A program made the position numbers and the translations under genes. Source: Candidatus Gerdarchaeota archaeon (lineage in GTDB: Archaea > Asgardarchaeota > Heimdallarchaeia > JABLTI01). Taken from it: DNA of 64,000 bases. The notes below the pieces were generated by a model. That model saw only the letters and a list, made by a program, of their open reading frames with translations. It ran no database searches and was not told the DNA's origin. Below are positions 54,132-63,889 of the stretch, piece after piece. Positions within the stretch are counted from its first letter, which is position 1. The number at the start of each line of letters is the position of its first letter. The DNA lies in contig JAEORJ010000339.1 in the NCBI GenBank assembly GCA_016840945.1, forward strand, positions 1-64,000, written 5' to 3'.

Positions 54132-54593
54132 ATGGCAGAAATAACTTCTTTTGAGAAAAAAATCGAGCTTTTAAAAAGAACAACGAATATGTTGTATTCA
54201 TTAACAGATAGTTATAAAGCTCCTAATGGTTGGGGGATAATAGATGTTTTAATACATATTTGGACCTGGGATGTTGAATATATAAGATTAGTTGAAATGA
54301 AACTCAAAGGTGAAGCAAGTAAATTTCAATTCGAATATGAAAAGCTAGTGATGAAATATACCATTTGGAATGATTATATAATGGAAAAGCACCGCGCGAT
54401 TACATTGAGAGATGCTAGAAAACAATTTCTTGATACTAGGAAAAAACTCATTTCACTACTTGAGGAATTGATTAAAAAACCTGAGACTATTACTGATCCT
54501 AAAAGCTACAAACGAACAGAAAGTATACTTGAAATCTGGAGTCATGATCAACACCACTTGGAAAGAGGTGGTATACGGATATCTACTAATTAA
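54132..54593 (+). CDS. DinB/ClbS-like four-helix protein
   Basis: The 153-residue helical protein shows the DinB-fold motifs NGWGIIDVLIHIWTWD and, at the C-terminus, WSHDQHHLERGG, whose histidines would form the metal site. It resembles the ClbS/DfsB/DinB-like group of small metal-dependent proteins acting on thiols or toxic compounds. It lies 57 bases after the permease. The ribosome site is weak (GGTAG). Confidence 0.65.
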   Translation: MAEITSFEKKIELLKRTTNMLYSLTDSYKAPNGWGIIDVLIHIWTWDVEYIRLVEMKLKGEASKFQFEYEKLVMKYTIWNDYIMEKHRAITLRDARKQFLDTRKKLISLLEELIKKPETITDPKSYKRTESILEIWSHDQHHLERGGIRISTN

Positions 54594-54674
54594 TCAACTA
54601 TTTTCGATATTTCGTTTTCTTACATTTATAAAGGATGAAGTGAATAATACTTTAGTAAATAATTTATTTAGAGG

Positions 54675-55745
54675 GTGAATTTAATTAAAGCACTTAAATC
54701 CTTTACCTTACTTCTTATGATTATAGGATTCATGGTTATACCTTTACAAATTAATGCTTATGATGAAGATGATAATAATACTAACTTGAATCCTCATGCT
54801 GGCGCAATAATAGCTGATCATAATATAGCTAATATGATTCGTTTGGACCAAGTTCCAGAATCAGCAATTAATCAAGCAAAAATTGATTTACATATTGCTT
54901 ATCAACATACTTCTCATGGTAGTCAAATTATTACTGGTATGGATTCTTTACCTGACTTTAAAGAAAGTAATGGAGGTTTAGAAGGGCTTTATGATTGGAA
55001 TGATGGGCCATTAGAAGGGGCATTAGATATTGATGATTATTTTTCATCAGGAGATCTTGGTAATCCTGATTATGTTACTTGGGAAAGTTTAACTCGAACT
55101 TATCTTGACAATCCCTCCAGCGATGATGTAAATGTCATTATGTGGTCTTGGTGTGGAGAAGTGTCAAGTGCAACTGAAAGTGACATTGATGATTATCTAT
55201 CACTTATGAATGGATTAGAAAATGATTACCCTGATGTAAAATTTGTTTATATGACAGGCCATTTGGATGGTTCTGGTTTAGAAGGTAATCTTCATATTCG
55301 CAATGAGCAAATCCGTAATTATTGTATTGATAATGAAAAAATTCTTTATGATTTTGCTGATATTGAATCATATGATCCAGATGGTTATTATTATTTGAAT
55401 AAAAGAGCGAATGATAATTGTGATTATGATTCCGATAACGATACTACCTTGGATTCCAATTGGGCTCTTGATTGGCAAGATGCTAATCCAGATGATTGGT
55501 TTGACTGTTCTCCTGCCCATACCCAAGCGCTAAATGGCAATCTTAAAGCCTATGCGGTTTGGTGGTTGTTTGCTAGATTGGCTGGTTGGGATAGTCCTAC
55601 ACAAACTCCTACAACTCCTCCTCAAACTACACCATCATCCAATACGCAAATTTTCGGATTGAATTCATTGACTCTTATTGTTATAGCTGTACCAATAATA
55701 ATTGGAATGGTAGCTTATGATTTACGTCAAAAACGTAAATTATAG
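54675..55745 (+). CDS. secreted, C-terminally anchored HTSHGSQ-family protein
   Basis: The 356-residue protein has an N-terminal signal peptide (LKSFTLLLMIIGFMVIPLQINA) followed by an acidic, Asp/Asn-rich ectodomain containing IAYQHTSHGSQII, VIMWSWCGEVSS and YMTGHLDGSG, the pattern of a SGNH-hydrolase-like surface family seen in several bacteria. A Thr/Pro linker (PTQTPTTPPQTTP), a hydrophobic span and a RQKRKL tail form a C-terminal anchor like archaeosortase signals. The GTG at 54675 sits in AGAGGGTGA; the real start might be ATT 54684, with ideal spacing, or leaderless GTG. Substrate unknown. Confidence 0.72.
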   Translation: MNLIKALKSFTLLLMIIGFMVIPLQINAYDEDDNNTNLNPHAGAIIADHNIANMIRLDQVPESAINQAKIDLHIAYQHTSHGSQIITGMDSLPDFKESNGGLEGLYDWNDGPLEGALDIDDYFSSGDLGNPDYVTWESLTRTYLDNPSSDDVNVIMWSWCGEVSSATESDIDDYLSLMNGLENDYPDVKFVYMTGHLDGSGLEGNLHIRNEQIRNYCIDNEKILYDFADIESYDPDGYYYLNKRANDNCDYDSDNDTTLDSNWALDWQDANPDDWFDCSPAHTQALNGNLKAYAVWWLFARLAGWDSPTQTPTTPPQTTPSSNTQIFGLNSLTLIVIAVPIIIGMVAYDLRQKRKL

Positions 55746-55753
55746 CTCCTTTT

Positions 55754-56788
55754 TTAGAAGTATTCAATAATTGCCTTCCTATATAATTTCAGTAATAATC
55801 CTTTCCCAGCTTTGGCATTGTTATTTTCCAAGTCATTTATTGTTTGCACTAGCATTTCATTTATGGGCATTTCAACACCTAGCTGTTTACCAATAAGGTT
55901 TACCCTTCCAGTTAGATAATCTATTTCTGTTTTCTTATTTTCTTGTATATCATGAACCATTGGAACAGTTACATCTTTCATAGGTTCTAACATTTTTCTG
56001 ATTACTTCTTTTGCTCTAAAGTAACTGTACAAATCATAACTATAGAGTATATCACTGCTAAATTGCTCATGTAATGGAACAAGTCTAATGTTTAGTCGAT
56101 TTAGGACCTCCAAGAATTCACGCCAACTCCATAGTGCTAGAAATACACATGCTTTTTCCCTCAAAATTTCACCTACAGGCATATTTCCAATTGCACAAAT
56201 AGGCTCAATTATGGAATGGATTAATGCATTCATCCAGATATCTCTTCTAATGTTATTTGAAATAGATAAAGGAGCAATATTGGTTAAAAGTTCCTTTATA
56301 TTTTCAGGGATGCTTCTATCTTCTTCGGTTGTGAATTTCCCAAAGGTGATATTGCCTTCGTTTGTTTGTTTTATTTCATTTTTTTCTCCTTTGATTAAAT
56401 AAAATCCTAAAACCGCCCCGAATAAATTATTGAATTTTGTTAATTGTGAAATATCCTCAATAATTAATCCATTTTGAATAGAAATTAATGGTATATTTAT
56501 GGGAATTAAATTCTCCAATTGCTTTAGGATTTCTATTGTCTGATGTGCTTTCAAAGCTATAAACATAGCTTCAGGTTGTTCATCTTTGTTTTTCATTATA
56601 TCTTCTAATGTTACTATTTTCAATTGCTCCTTTAATTTTTCATTATTATTTTCAAGGATGGTAGGATTTTGCTTGAATTGCCTTTTATGTTCCTCCATTC
56701 CAAGTATTGAAACTTCAAAACCACTATTTTGAATTTTTGCGGCTAAAGCACACCCTACTATATCAGATCCAATTATCATTATTGACAT
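55754..56788 (-). CDS. ketopantoate-reductase-like (ApbA/PanE) oxidoreductase
   Basis: The 344-residue protein has a Rossmann N-terminus, MIIGSDIVGCALAAKI, in which the usual GxGxxG is GSDIVG. It also shows the conserved lysine in FIALKAHQT, IQNGL and the C-terminal block KKTEIDYLTGRV ... GVEMPIN typical of PanE. The frame reaches 56839, but ATG 56788 lies five bases after TTGGAGGGA and just past the iorB stop, so it is the third gene of the ior operon. Ketopantoate reduction for coenzyme A is possible; many archaeal homologues act on other 2-keto acids. Confidence 0.8.
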   Translation of the reverse strand: MSIMIIGSDIVGCALAAKIQNSGFEVSILGMEEHKRQFKQNPTILENNNEKLKEQLKIVTLEDIMKNKDEQPEAMFIALKAHQTIEILKQLENLIPINIPLISIQNGLIIEDISQLTKFNNLFGAVLGFYLIKGEKNEIKQTNEGNITFGKFTTEEDRSIPENIKELLTNIAPLSISNNIRRDIWMNALIHSIIEPICAIGNMPVGEILREKACVFLALWSWREFLEVLNRLNIRLVPLHEQFSSDILYSYDLYSYFRAKEVIRKMLEPMKDVTVPMVHDIQENKKTEIDYLTGRVNLIGKQLGVEMPINEMLVQTINDLENNNAKAGKGLLLKLYRKAIIEYF

Positions 56789-56789
56789 A

Positions 56790-57410
56790 CTATCCCTCCA
56801 ATTTAATCCATTTTTTACCTTCATTGAAGGCTCGTTCATTAATTCGCTTTAAAATAGCATATTTCCCTAATAAATCAGAAACTACACTTTTAGCTATTTT
56901 TTCATCAATATTAAATTCCGATATACTAGTAAAAGCAGAAAAAATAGCTACATTTAATGGTTTAAATCGAGCTTTAAAATTACTTTCAAAATCTAAAGCA
57001 TCAAAGAGGTAAATTTTGTGCGATTTTCTTTTTATTTCCGCTTCTATATCTTCTACATTTGGAAAAACTTCGATGCCTAAAGTAGCGGTATTACGTAGCT
57101 CACATTTATTGGTCATTAAAACAATCGGCTTTGACTCTCTTGCTAGATAGAGGTATCTTAATGTCTCGAGAGTATCTAGACCTATTATCACATTGGTATC
57201 ATCATAAGTGAATAAAGGACTTTTATCATCATTTATTCTTATCAAAGTAGAAACTGATCCACTACGTTGAGATAAGCCATGAACTTCATTCATCACAACT
57301 TTTAATCCCATTCGATAAAAGGCGTTTATTATTAGATTAGATAATGTAACAATGCCTTGGCCACCTAAACCAATAACAGCGATATTTACAGGTTTATTTT
57401 CATTAAACAT
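56790..57410 (-). CDS. iorB: indolepyruvate:ferredoxin oxidoreductase beta subunit
   Basis: The 206-residue gamma-type domain of 2-oxoacid:ferredoxin oxidoreductases, with the N-terminal IGLGGQGIVTLSNLI and NEVHGLSQRSGSVS motifs. It partners IorA to oxidise indolepyruvate and other aryl pyruvates from aromatic amino acids to acyl-CoA, reducing ferredoxin. The ATG at 57410 follows GAGGGAG within the 3' end of iorA; its stop abuts the next gene's ribosome site. Confidence 0.92.
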   Translation of the reverse strand: MFNENKPVNIAVIGLGGQGIVTLSNLIINAFYRMGLKVVMNEVHGLSQRSGSVSTLIRINDDKSPLFTYDDTNVIIGLDTLETLRYLYLARESKPIVLMTNKCELRNTATLGIEVFPNVEDIEAEIKRKSHKIYLFDALDFESNFKARFKPLNVAIFSAFTSISEFNIDEKIAKSVVSDLLGKYAILKRINERAFNEGKKWIKLEG

Positions 57411-57419
57411 TTTTCTCCC

Positions 57420-59327
57420 TCATTTGCGCATCTTAATTGCGTTATTTAAACAAATATCATGGCAGATATTACAGCCAACACATGTTTCTTGATTAATTAC
57501 AAATTCATTGTTCGCCTTATCAATTGCTGGACAAGCAAAATCTATTAGGCAATTACCACATTTTGTGCATAATTTTTGGTCAATATATGAAGGTTTGTTT
57601 ACTTTACCCTTCCTTAATTGTTGTATTGCGCACTCACCATTAAAAATCACTACCGCAGGTCCTTCATAGGCAATAGCTTCTTTGAATATCTTACTATTCT
57701 CTCTAATATTTTCTACATTAACAGATCTGACAAATTTGACTCCTATTCTCTTGATGAATTCTTCTAAATTGATGTAATTACCTACAAAATCTTCATTGGA
57801 AGACGGTGATGGTTGGCCTCCAGTCATACCGATTGTTGCATTATTCAATACTGCAACTGTGATATTATGATTATACAATACTGCTTCAATTAAAGGTGAT
57901 ATTCCTGCGTGGAAGAAGGTTCCATCTCCAATCACTGCAATAACTGGTTTATCATTTGTTAATGAAAATCCTATTGCTGTTCCTATACTCCCTCCCATAC
58001 ACAACCAGAAATCACCAATTTCTATTGGTGGCACTTGACCTAAGGAATAACAACCAACATCTGATGGGACGATGAAATCAAAGGTATTGATTGCTTTTTG
58101 AATTGCTTGATAAGCACCTCTATGTGGACAACCGGTGCAAAGTTGAGGTAATGTTTTAGGTATTAGTAAATCATCCGTTCTATATTTTGTAAGATATTCT
58201 AACTGATTCTCAATTTTCCTTTTAAAAATCTCAGAATTATTAGGATCAAATTTAATTCGTAAAAATGCTTCATGTAAAACATCTGGTATTATTCGATTGT
58301 CTTCTGGTATCTCCAGTAATTGCTTACCAAAGATTTTAACATTTAAATTTTCGTGCCCAATTATTGATGCTATCTCATCTTCAAGATAAGTTTCAAGTTC
58401 TTCTATAAAGTAAATATACTTGAAATTCGAAATGATCGAGCTAATTTGTTCTTTATTTAAAGGATGAATAGCTCTAATATTTAGAATTGGTAAATTTGTT
58501 TGGGTAAATTTATTCATATAATTAACAACTGGAAAAATTGATCCATGAGTTACAATTAATTTCTCAGTTTTGCTATCAAAATTACCGATTATTGAGTTTA
58601 ATTCTGTAAAAATCTCATCTTGACTTATACGTTCTAGTTTTTTATGCATTTCTTTATGCAATTGATATCTTTCTGGATTTAAGAATCGATAACTTTTAAC
58701 AAAATTACCTTTCCAATCTAATTTTTCTTTTTTTGGTGTATATTCTATTTCTGCTGTGCTCAAAGCTGTTAGATGGGTCATTCTTATTATACTGACCGTA
58801 TGATATTTCTTAGCTATATTAACTGCTTTTACTACAAAGTCTTTTATTTCTTGTACAGTTGATGGTTCAAAAACAGGCAGGTGAGCGAATTTTCCCCAAA
58901 ATCGAGAATCTTGCTCGTTTTGGCTAGACAAACATCCTGGATCATCTACAACAATTATCACTAATCCAGCTGGATAGTCAAAATAAGCCAAAGTCATTAA
59001 AGCATCTGAAGCAACATTTAATCCAACGTGTTTTTGTATGACTGCTGCATTAATACCTGAGAGAGCTGCTGCTGCAGCATTCTCTAAAGCAATTTTTTCA
59101 TTTAAAGCGTATCTGAAAAACACTTGCTTTTTTTGACTTAATTTGTAGAGTTCTTTTTGGATTTCGGTACTCGGTGATCCTGGATAACCGGTTATAAAAG
59201 CTATACCTGCTTCTAAAATCCCTTGAACTGCTGCTTCATTGCCCAAAAATAATGCTTTTTTCTTTTCCCTATAAAAACTAATATTCTCTGTTTTATTAGA
59301 TGCATTTATGGTATTAATCTTAACCAA
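57420..59327 (-). CDS. iorA: indolepyruvate:ferredoxin oxidoreductase alpha subunit
   Basis: The 635-residue subunit carries FLGNEAAVQGILEAG and the GYPGSPSTEI pyrimidine-binding part, then CTGCPHRGAY, the TPP site GDGTFFHAG with NATIGMTGGQPSP, and a C-terminal ferredoxin domain with two clusters (CTKCGNC ... CP and CVGCNICHDIC). All fit IorA. The TTG at 59327 directly follows AGAGG, too close for normal spacing, so the exact start is unclear. Operon order is iorA-iorB-panE-like. Confidence 0.93.
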   Translation of the reverse strand: MVKINTINASNKTENISFYREKKKALFLGNEAAVQGILEAGIAFITGYPGSPSTEIQKELYKLSQKKQVFFRYALNEKIALENAAAAALSGINAAVIQKHVGLNVASDALMTLAYFDYPAGLVIIVVDDPGCLSSQNEQDSRFWGKFAHLPVFEPSTVQEIKDFVVKAVNIAKKYHTVSIIRMTHLTALSTAEIEYTPKKEKLDWKGNFVKSYRFLNPERYQLHKEMHKKLERISQDEIFTELNSIIGNFDSKTEKLIVTHGSIFPVVNYMNKFTQTNLPILNIRAIHPLNKEQISSIISNFKYIYFIEELETYLEDEIASIIGHENLNVKIFGKQLLEIPEDNRIIPDVLHEAFLRIKFDPNNSEIFKRKIENQLEYLTKYRTDDLLIPKTLPQLCTGCPHRGAYQAIQKAINTFDFIVPSDVGCYSLGQVPPIEIGDFWLCMGGSIGTAIGFSLTNDKPVIAVIGDGTFFHAGISPLIEAVLYNHNITVAVLNNATIGMTGGQPSPSSNEDFVGNYINLEEFIKRIGVKFVRSVNVENIRENSKIFKEAIAYEGPAVVIFNGECAIQQLRKGKVNKPSYIDQKLCTKCGNCLIDFACPAIDKANNEFVINQETCVGCNICHDICLNNAIKMRK

Positions 59328-59559
59328 CCTCTAGTAATGATACGATATAACCCTCCCATTTAAGAACGAAAATATAATTCAGTAAACTTGAGTCATTCAT
59401 TTATTATAACTAAATTATCAAGTTGTTTCATTGTTAGCTTCTAATGCTTTATTAAAAATAATAATTTTTTGCCAAATAACTAAACTTCATTAATGAGAAT
59501 GTCCTTTTTTCTAAATACTGAATCTGAAATATTAACTTTAGAGAGAGCTTGAGATAAAA

Positions 59560-61623
59560 ATGAGTGAAGAAGAATATAATATCCTTAAAAGAATTGATGA
59601 ATTAATAACCTCATTTAGTGAGAGTACTGATGCTGCAATTAGATTTGAAGCGATACAAGAATTACGTAATTATGGTGATAAAGCTGCTAAAGCTATCCCA
59701 TATCTTATTGAATCTCTCAAAAATGAATACGATTATGATGTTATTTTTCTAGTTATTGAAGCACTTGGTAGTTATGGCTCAAAAGCTAAAAAAGCTGTTC
59801 CAGAGTTAATTGATCTAATATCAAATTATTATGACGATGAAGAAATCCTTCCATTGATAATTGAAAGCTTAGGTAAAATGGGAAGTTCAGCTCGTGATGC
59901 TTTTAATCCTTTAAAAGATATCATTTTAAATTTCCATGATCAATCCATAAGAATAACTGCTATGCAATCCTTAGAGCGTATAGTTGGTTCTGATATAGTA
60001 GATTTGCTTGTTGAGGTAATTCGTAATGAAGATGATATCGATCTTGTTCGTGTTGAAGCAATTAAAACAATAACAAAAATTGGTACAAATGAAGTTATAG
60101 AACTCCTAACTAAAACATTAGAAAAAGTTGAAACTGAAGAGATAAAGGTAAATATTGAAGCTGCCTTGGGAGAATTAGGTATTGATGAATTTATCCCGAA
60201 ATTATTAACACGGTTAGTTGATAGCGAATCTCCCTATGAACGATCAGTTGCTGCAGAAGCCCTTGGTAGAATTAACGTCAAAGAGTCATTACCAGTTTTA
60301 CTAGAAGCTTGTGTTGAAGATCCTGATCTTTATGTAAGGGCTGAAGCGGTGCGGTCCTTAGGAAAATTAAAAGCTAAAGAAGCAACTGAGGTTTTGATTG
60401 ATTTATTACACAAAGAAGATGATTACAATTTTCTTGTTGAAGTAATAGAAGCACTAGGTAAAATTGGTGGTGAAGATATAGTTCAAGAGTTAGAGAAAAT
60501 ACTTGATGATGATATTAATGAAGATGTCCGTGTCAAAGCATTGCAAACTCTTGTTGAAATGGGTTCTGAAAGCTCCGCTACTATAATATTAGCATTACTC
60601 TTTGAAGACTATAACACTACTATTAGAAAAGAAGCAGGTAAAGCACTAGGTTATATTGGTTCTAAGGTAGTCATCCCCGAGTTGATTGAATTTATCACAA
60701 ATGAAGTTGAAGACATAGAGTTATTAGAAATTGTTAAGAACAGCTTACTAATGCTTGGCGCAAAAGGTTATGCATCAGCATTAATTGGTTTGATTAAAAA
60801 TTGCGATGAAATTGAGATTAGAGATAAAGCTACAAAACTAATTGTGGATATTGATCCTATGTTAGCTATTCCAGAGTTAATTATAATTATGGAGGATGAA
60901 GACCCACTCGTTAGATCATTAGCAGCATTTATGCTAAGTTCTATTGGTAAGAAATTAGGTTTTAGCGATTATGAACAATTATTAAGTGCTTACAAATCTG
61001 ATGCCCTAAAAAGAAACTTGGCAAATAAACAATTACAATATGAAATTGAGCAAAAGCGAAAAGAAATATTAACAAAACAAAAAACAGACGAAGCTGAGGC
61101 TGCATTACAAGCAGAAAGAGAAGCTAACCTGCGTAAAATCATCAAACGATACAGTGAAATCTCATTGGAACGTATGGCTTCCTTACTTAAATTCAAAGAA
61201 ACCTTAGAGCTTGAAAAATGGTTATTAGATTTACCAGATGAATTAGCATTCAAGGTCCAAAAAGATGTTGTCAAGATACCTCAATTACTTCAAGATGAAA
61301 CCGTTGAAGCTGAAGAAGCAATTAATCGAATTGTTGATAGCTTTAAGGTGATTAGTAATTACACCTGTCATATTTGTGGGTATCCTATTGCCAGTGATTT
61401 CAAACTTTGCCCTGATTGTGGTGAAGAAATCTTACGATGTGAAGTTTGTAAATTACCAATATCATTAGGTGACGAAATTGGTTATTGTAGCTTATGTGAA
61501 GCCAAAGGTCATCTTTCTCATATACAAGAATGGGTCAAAACCAATGGTAATTGCCCTCATTGTTTGCAAAAAATCTCAATATCAATGGTAGTACCTATTA
61601 GAACTGATATTAAAAAACGATAA
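59560..61623 (+). CDS. HEAT-repeat protein with C-terminal RING-like zinc module
   Basis: The 687 residues begin with about a dozen HEAT/PBS-lyase-type repeats (for example AAKAIPYLIESLKNE, AAEALGRINVKESLPVLLEA, VRAEAVRSLGKLKAKEA) to residue ~480. A charged coiled coil follows (~480-560). The C-terminal ~85 residues hold three CxxC pairs (CHIC, CPDC, CEVC), then CSLC-x4-HLSHIQEW-x5-CPHC, which resembles a RING/C4H2-type cross-brace. A scaffold or ubiquitin-ligase-like role is conceivable in an Asgard lineage but is inference. The ATG follows GAGATAAAA. A strong terminator comes next. Confidence 0.8.
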   Translation: MSEEEYNILKRIDELITSFSESTDAAIRFEAIQELRNYGDKAAKAIPYLIESLKNEYDYDVIFLVIEALGSYGSKAKKAVPELIDLISNYYDDEEILPLIIESLGKMGSSARDAFNPLKDIILNFHDQSIRITAMQSLERIVGSDIVDLLVEVIRNEDDIDLVRVEAIKTITKIGTNEVIELLTKTLEKVETEEIKVNIEAALGELGIDEFIPKLLTRLVDSESPYERSVAAEALGRINVKESLPVLLEACVEDPDLYVRAEAVRSLGKLKAKEATEVLIDLLHKEDDYNFLVEVIEALGKIGGEDIVQELEKILDDDINEDVRVKALQTLVEMGSESSATIILALLFEDYNTTIRKEAGKALGYIGSKVVIPELIEFITNEVEDIELLEIVKNSLLMLGAKGYASALIGLIKNCDEIEIRDKATKLIVDIDPMLAIPELIIIMEDEDPLVRSLAAFMLSSIGKKLGFSDYEQLLSAYKSDALKRNLANKQLQYEIEQKRKEILTKQKTDEAEAALQAEREANLRKIIKRYSEISLERMASLLKFKETLELEKWLLDLPDELAFKVQKDVVKIPQLLQDETVEAEEAINRIVDSFKVISNYTCHICGYPIASDFKLCPDCGEEILRCEVCKLPISLGDEIGYCSLCEAKGHLSHIQEWVKTNGNCPHCLQKISISMVVPIRTDIKKR

Positions 61624-61641
61624 ATAATAATTTTATTTATC
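61619..61641 (+). terminator. terminator after the HEAT protein
   Basis: GATAAATAA and TTATTTATC form a 9-bp stem with loop TAATT, followed by AGTTTTTTTCT, overlapping the stop codon. Confidence 0.65.
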
Positions 61642-61714
61642 AGTTTTTTTCTAGACAATTTTTTTATAATACAACTGCTTTTCAATATCAGTGTTATAAG
61701 CTGGTATACTTAAA

Positions 61715-63172
61715 GTGTCAATTAGAGATTCTGATACTCCTCAAAAAGAAATGTCTAAAAGAATTGCTTCTCTCGATTTTCAAAGAGGTTTAGCAATTTG
61801 GTTAATGGTCTTTGTTCATGCTGCAGCGAATATGTATGATTCAAGCTATATAATTAATAACCCAGATCAAATTCTCTCCCTTCCTATTTCAGTGCTGATT
61901 CTTATGTTTGGTTTAGGATTTTTTGCAATCTGGAATTCATATTTCCTTTTTATATCATCTACAGTTAATAGTATGGCTATCTCAAAGAGAATAACTGATG
62001 GATACAACCCCAAAACTGTTTTGATTAAACAGATTTTATCAGGCGCTGCTTTATGTATAGCTAATATTATTGATGATAGTTTCTTATACCAAGGTTATTT
62101 TGGGGTAGCTTTTAGAACTGGTGATTGGACTAATACTTACCCTCTTTGGAATGGTTTTTTCTCAATGGGTACTTTGCGTATAATCGGTTGGTCGATGATC
62201 ATCAATGCTGTTATCTTATTCTTCTTATTAAGGAATAATGGCCATGAAAAATATCGACGAAATATTATTATTTTTAGCTCTTTAGCTTTGTTAATCCTTA
62301 TTTTATCTCCCTTTATTCATTATTGGGTGGATAATATGCCTTGGGAAATTCCAACAACACTCCCTCCTGGTGTTAATCTTGGCCCTGACCCAACCTGGCC
62401 CAGTCTGGAGTTCCAACCATTAAATGCTTCATTTAAAGCTTGGATTTTAACCATTTTTGCAGGTGATATTGAACCAATCTTTCCATATTTAGCAACAGCA
62501 TTTATTGGAGCTATAATTGGTTTAACATTAGCAAGAAAAAATCCAGTTAAACGCTTTCCTTTAATTGGTGGTTTATCTGGTGTTGGAACAATGGGCTTAG
62601 GAGGAGTGTTCATTGCTTTAGGATTCTATTCATTAGATAATACTCGACCACCATTAGGTAATTATTTCCTAATGTTTGGAGCCCAGATTTGTTCTATGTT
62701 CCTCTTATTATGGTTGGTTGAATATAGAGGGAAGTCTGAAAAATTTGCTAATAATGTAATAGTAAAGCATTTTAGAAGATGGGGTATAATCTCTCTCTCC
62801 TTATATGTCCTACAAATTTTTGAACTCATCCCTCGTGCAATTATTGGTTTTTTCTATAATCTAGCTTTTAACACAAATATCAATATGATTCAAGGTGCAG
62901 TTTTTGGAATAGGTGATGAATATAAGGTTATTCTATATGCTATTTTAGTGATGGTTTTCTGGGAATTATTAGTCTACTTATGGTCAAGAATTAATTTCTG
63001 CCTAAGTTTTGAATGGGTAATAGTCAATCTTATTGGATTATACACAAAGCAAAAATCTAGAAGATTGAATGTAAAATACATGCTCGATGAGGTTGAATGG
63101 ATTGATTACAAAGCAATGCTTAATGACATTTCACAACTGAAAATTTCTAAAATTACTGAATCGGGAGCTTGA
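61715..63172 (+). CDS. HGSNAT/DUF1624-like membrane acyltransferase
   Basis: The 485-residue polytopic protein begins with the family signature IASLDFQRGLAIWLMVFVHAA and has about ten spans, as in heparan-alpha-glucosaminide N-acetyltransferase-like and acyltransferase-3-related proteins. Its cytosolic tail is charged. It would move acetyl groups across or onto membrane-linked sugars, linking it loosely with glmS (inference). GTG at 61715 is taken as start; the ATG 12 codons further (61751) is an alternative. It shares a hairpin with the convergent mutase gene. Confidence 0.75.
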   Translation: MSIRDSDTPQKEMSKRIASLDFQRGLAIWLMVFVHAAANMYDSSYIINNPDQILSLPISVLILMFGLGFFAIWNSYFLFISSTVNSMAISKRITDGYNPKTVLIKQILSGAALCIANIIDDSFLYQGYFGVAFRTGDWTNTYPLWNGFFSMGTLRIIGWSMIINAVILFFLLRNNGHEKYRRNIIIFSSLALLILILSPFIHYWVDNMPWEIPTTLPPGVNLGPDPTWPSLEFQPLNASFKAWILTIFAGDIEPIFPYLATAFIGAIIGLTLARKNPVKRFPLIGGLSGVGTMGLGGVFIALGFYSLDNTRPPLGNYFLMFGAQICSMFLLLWLVEYRGKSEKFANNVIVKHFRRWGIISLSLYVLQIFELIPRAIIGFFYNLAFNTNINMIQGAVFGIGDEYKVILYAILVMVFWELLVYLWSRINFCLSFEWVIVNLIGLYTKQKSRRLNVKYMLDEVEWIDYKAMLNDISQLKISKITESGA

Positions 63173-63179
63173 TTCTCCC
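63163..63179. terminator. short bidirectional hairpin between two convergent genes
   Basis: GGGAG and CTCCC with a 7-base loop lie on the stop codon of the acyltransferase gene, with T-rich sequence (TATTTCTCTTATTT) on the + side. Confidence 0.4.
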
Positions 63180-63187
63180 TATTTCTC

Positions 63188-63799
63188 TTATTTCAAATGA
63201 TGAGTATCATTGGTTTTTATTATTTCAATGACTTTATCAGGTTTGATTAATAATTCTGTGATTGATGCATTGTCTATATTGAATGTCCAAAAATAGTTCA
63301 CATCTAAATTTAAAATATAGAGAAGTATTATGCTTAGCACAACTCGGTGGCTTACAAAAACAACAATGTCTTTTTCCTCTTCATTTTTCATCATTTCAAA
63401 CAATCTATCTATTCGATCAAAGACATCATTCCAAGACTCACCATTAGGGAAAACTAACTTCTCAGGGTGATAGTTCCAATTTATTTCATTTTCAGGATTT
63501 TCTTTGAATACTTCTTTATGTGTTCTACCTTGCCAATCTCCAAAATTTAAATCTAATAATAAAGGTTCTTCAGAAAATTCAGCTTTTGGATGATATTTCC
63601 TAATAGCTTGTGCAGTTTGTTTTGTGCGTGAAAGAGCACTATAATAAATAGCATCAATATTTTCTTTTTGAAGTGCTAATCCTACTGCTTCAGCTTGCTG
63701 TAAACCATATTCTGATAATGGGATGTCCATTGTCCCTCTAAAACGTTTGTCGCCAATATTCCAATCAGTCTCGCCATGCCTTACTAAGATTATTCTCAT
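63188..63799 (-). CDS. histidine phosphatase / phosphoglycerate mutase family protein
   Basis: The 203-residue protein has the phosphohistidine motif LVRHGETDWN, the Arg/Glu segment FRGTMDIPLSEYG, YYSALSRTKQTA and the second histidine in VFVSHRVV. The frame extends to 63853, but the ATG at 63799 follows TTAGGGATGA and places the RHGE motif nine residues in, as usual. It may be a cofactor-dependent phosphoglycerate mutase or a sugar, cobalamin or nucleotide phosphatase. It is at the end of the window. Confidence 0.83.
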   Translation of the reverse strand: MRIILVRHGETDWNIGDKRFRGTMDIPLSEYGLQQAEAVGLALQKENIDAIYYSALSRTKQTAQAIRKYHPKAEFSEEPLLLDLNFGDWQGRTHKEVFKENPENEINWNYHPEKLVFPNGESWNDVFDRIDRLFEMMKNEEEKDIVVFVSHRVVLSIILLYILNLDVNYFWTFNIDNASITELLIKPDKVIEIIKTNDTHHLK

Positions 63800-63889
63800 A
63801 TAATCATCCCTAATTGCGACTTGAAAATAGACTATACAAATAAATACTATCATGAAAATGAAAAGAAAAAAGAGGAAAAAGAGAAGAAA

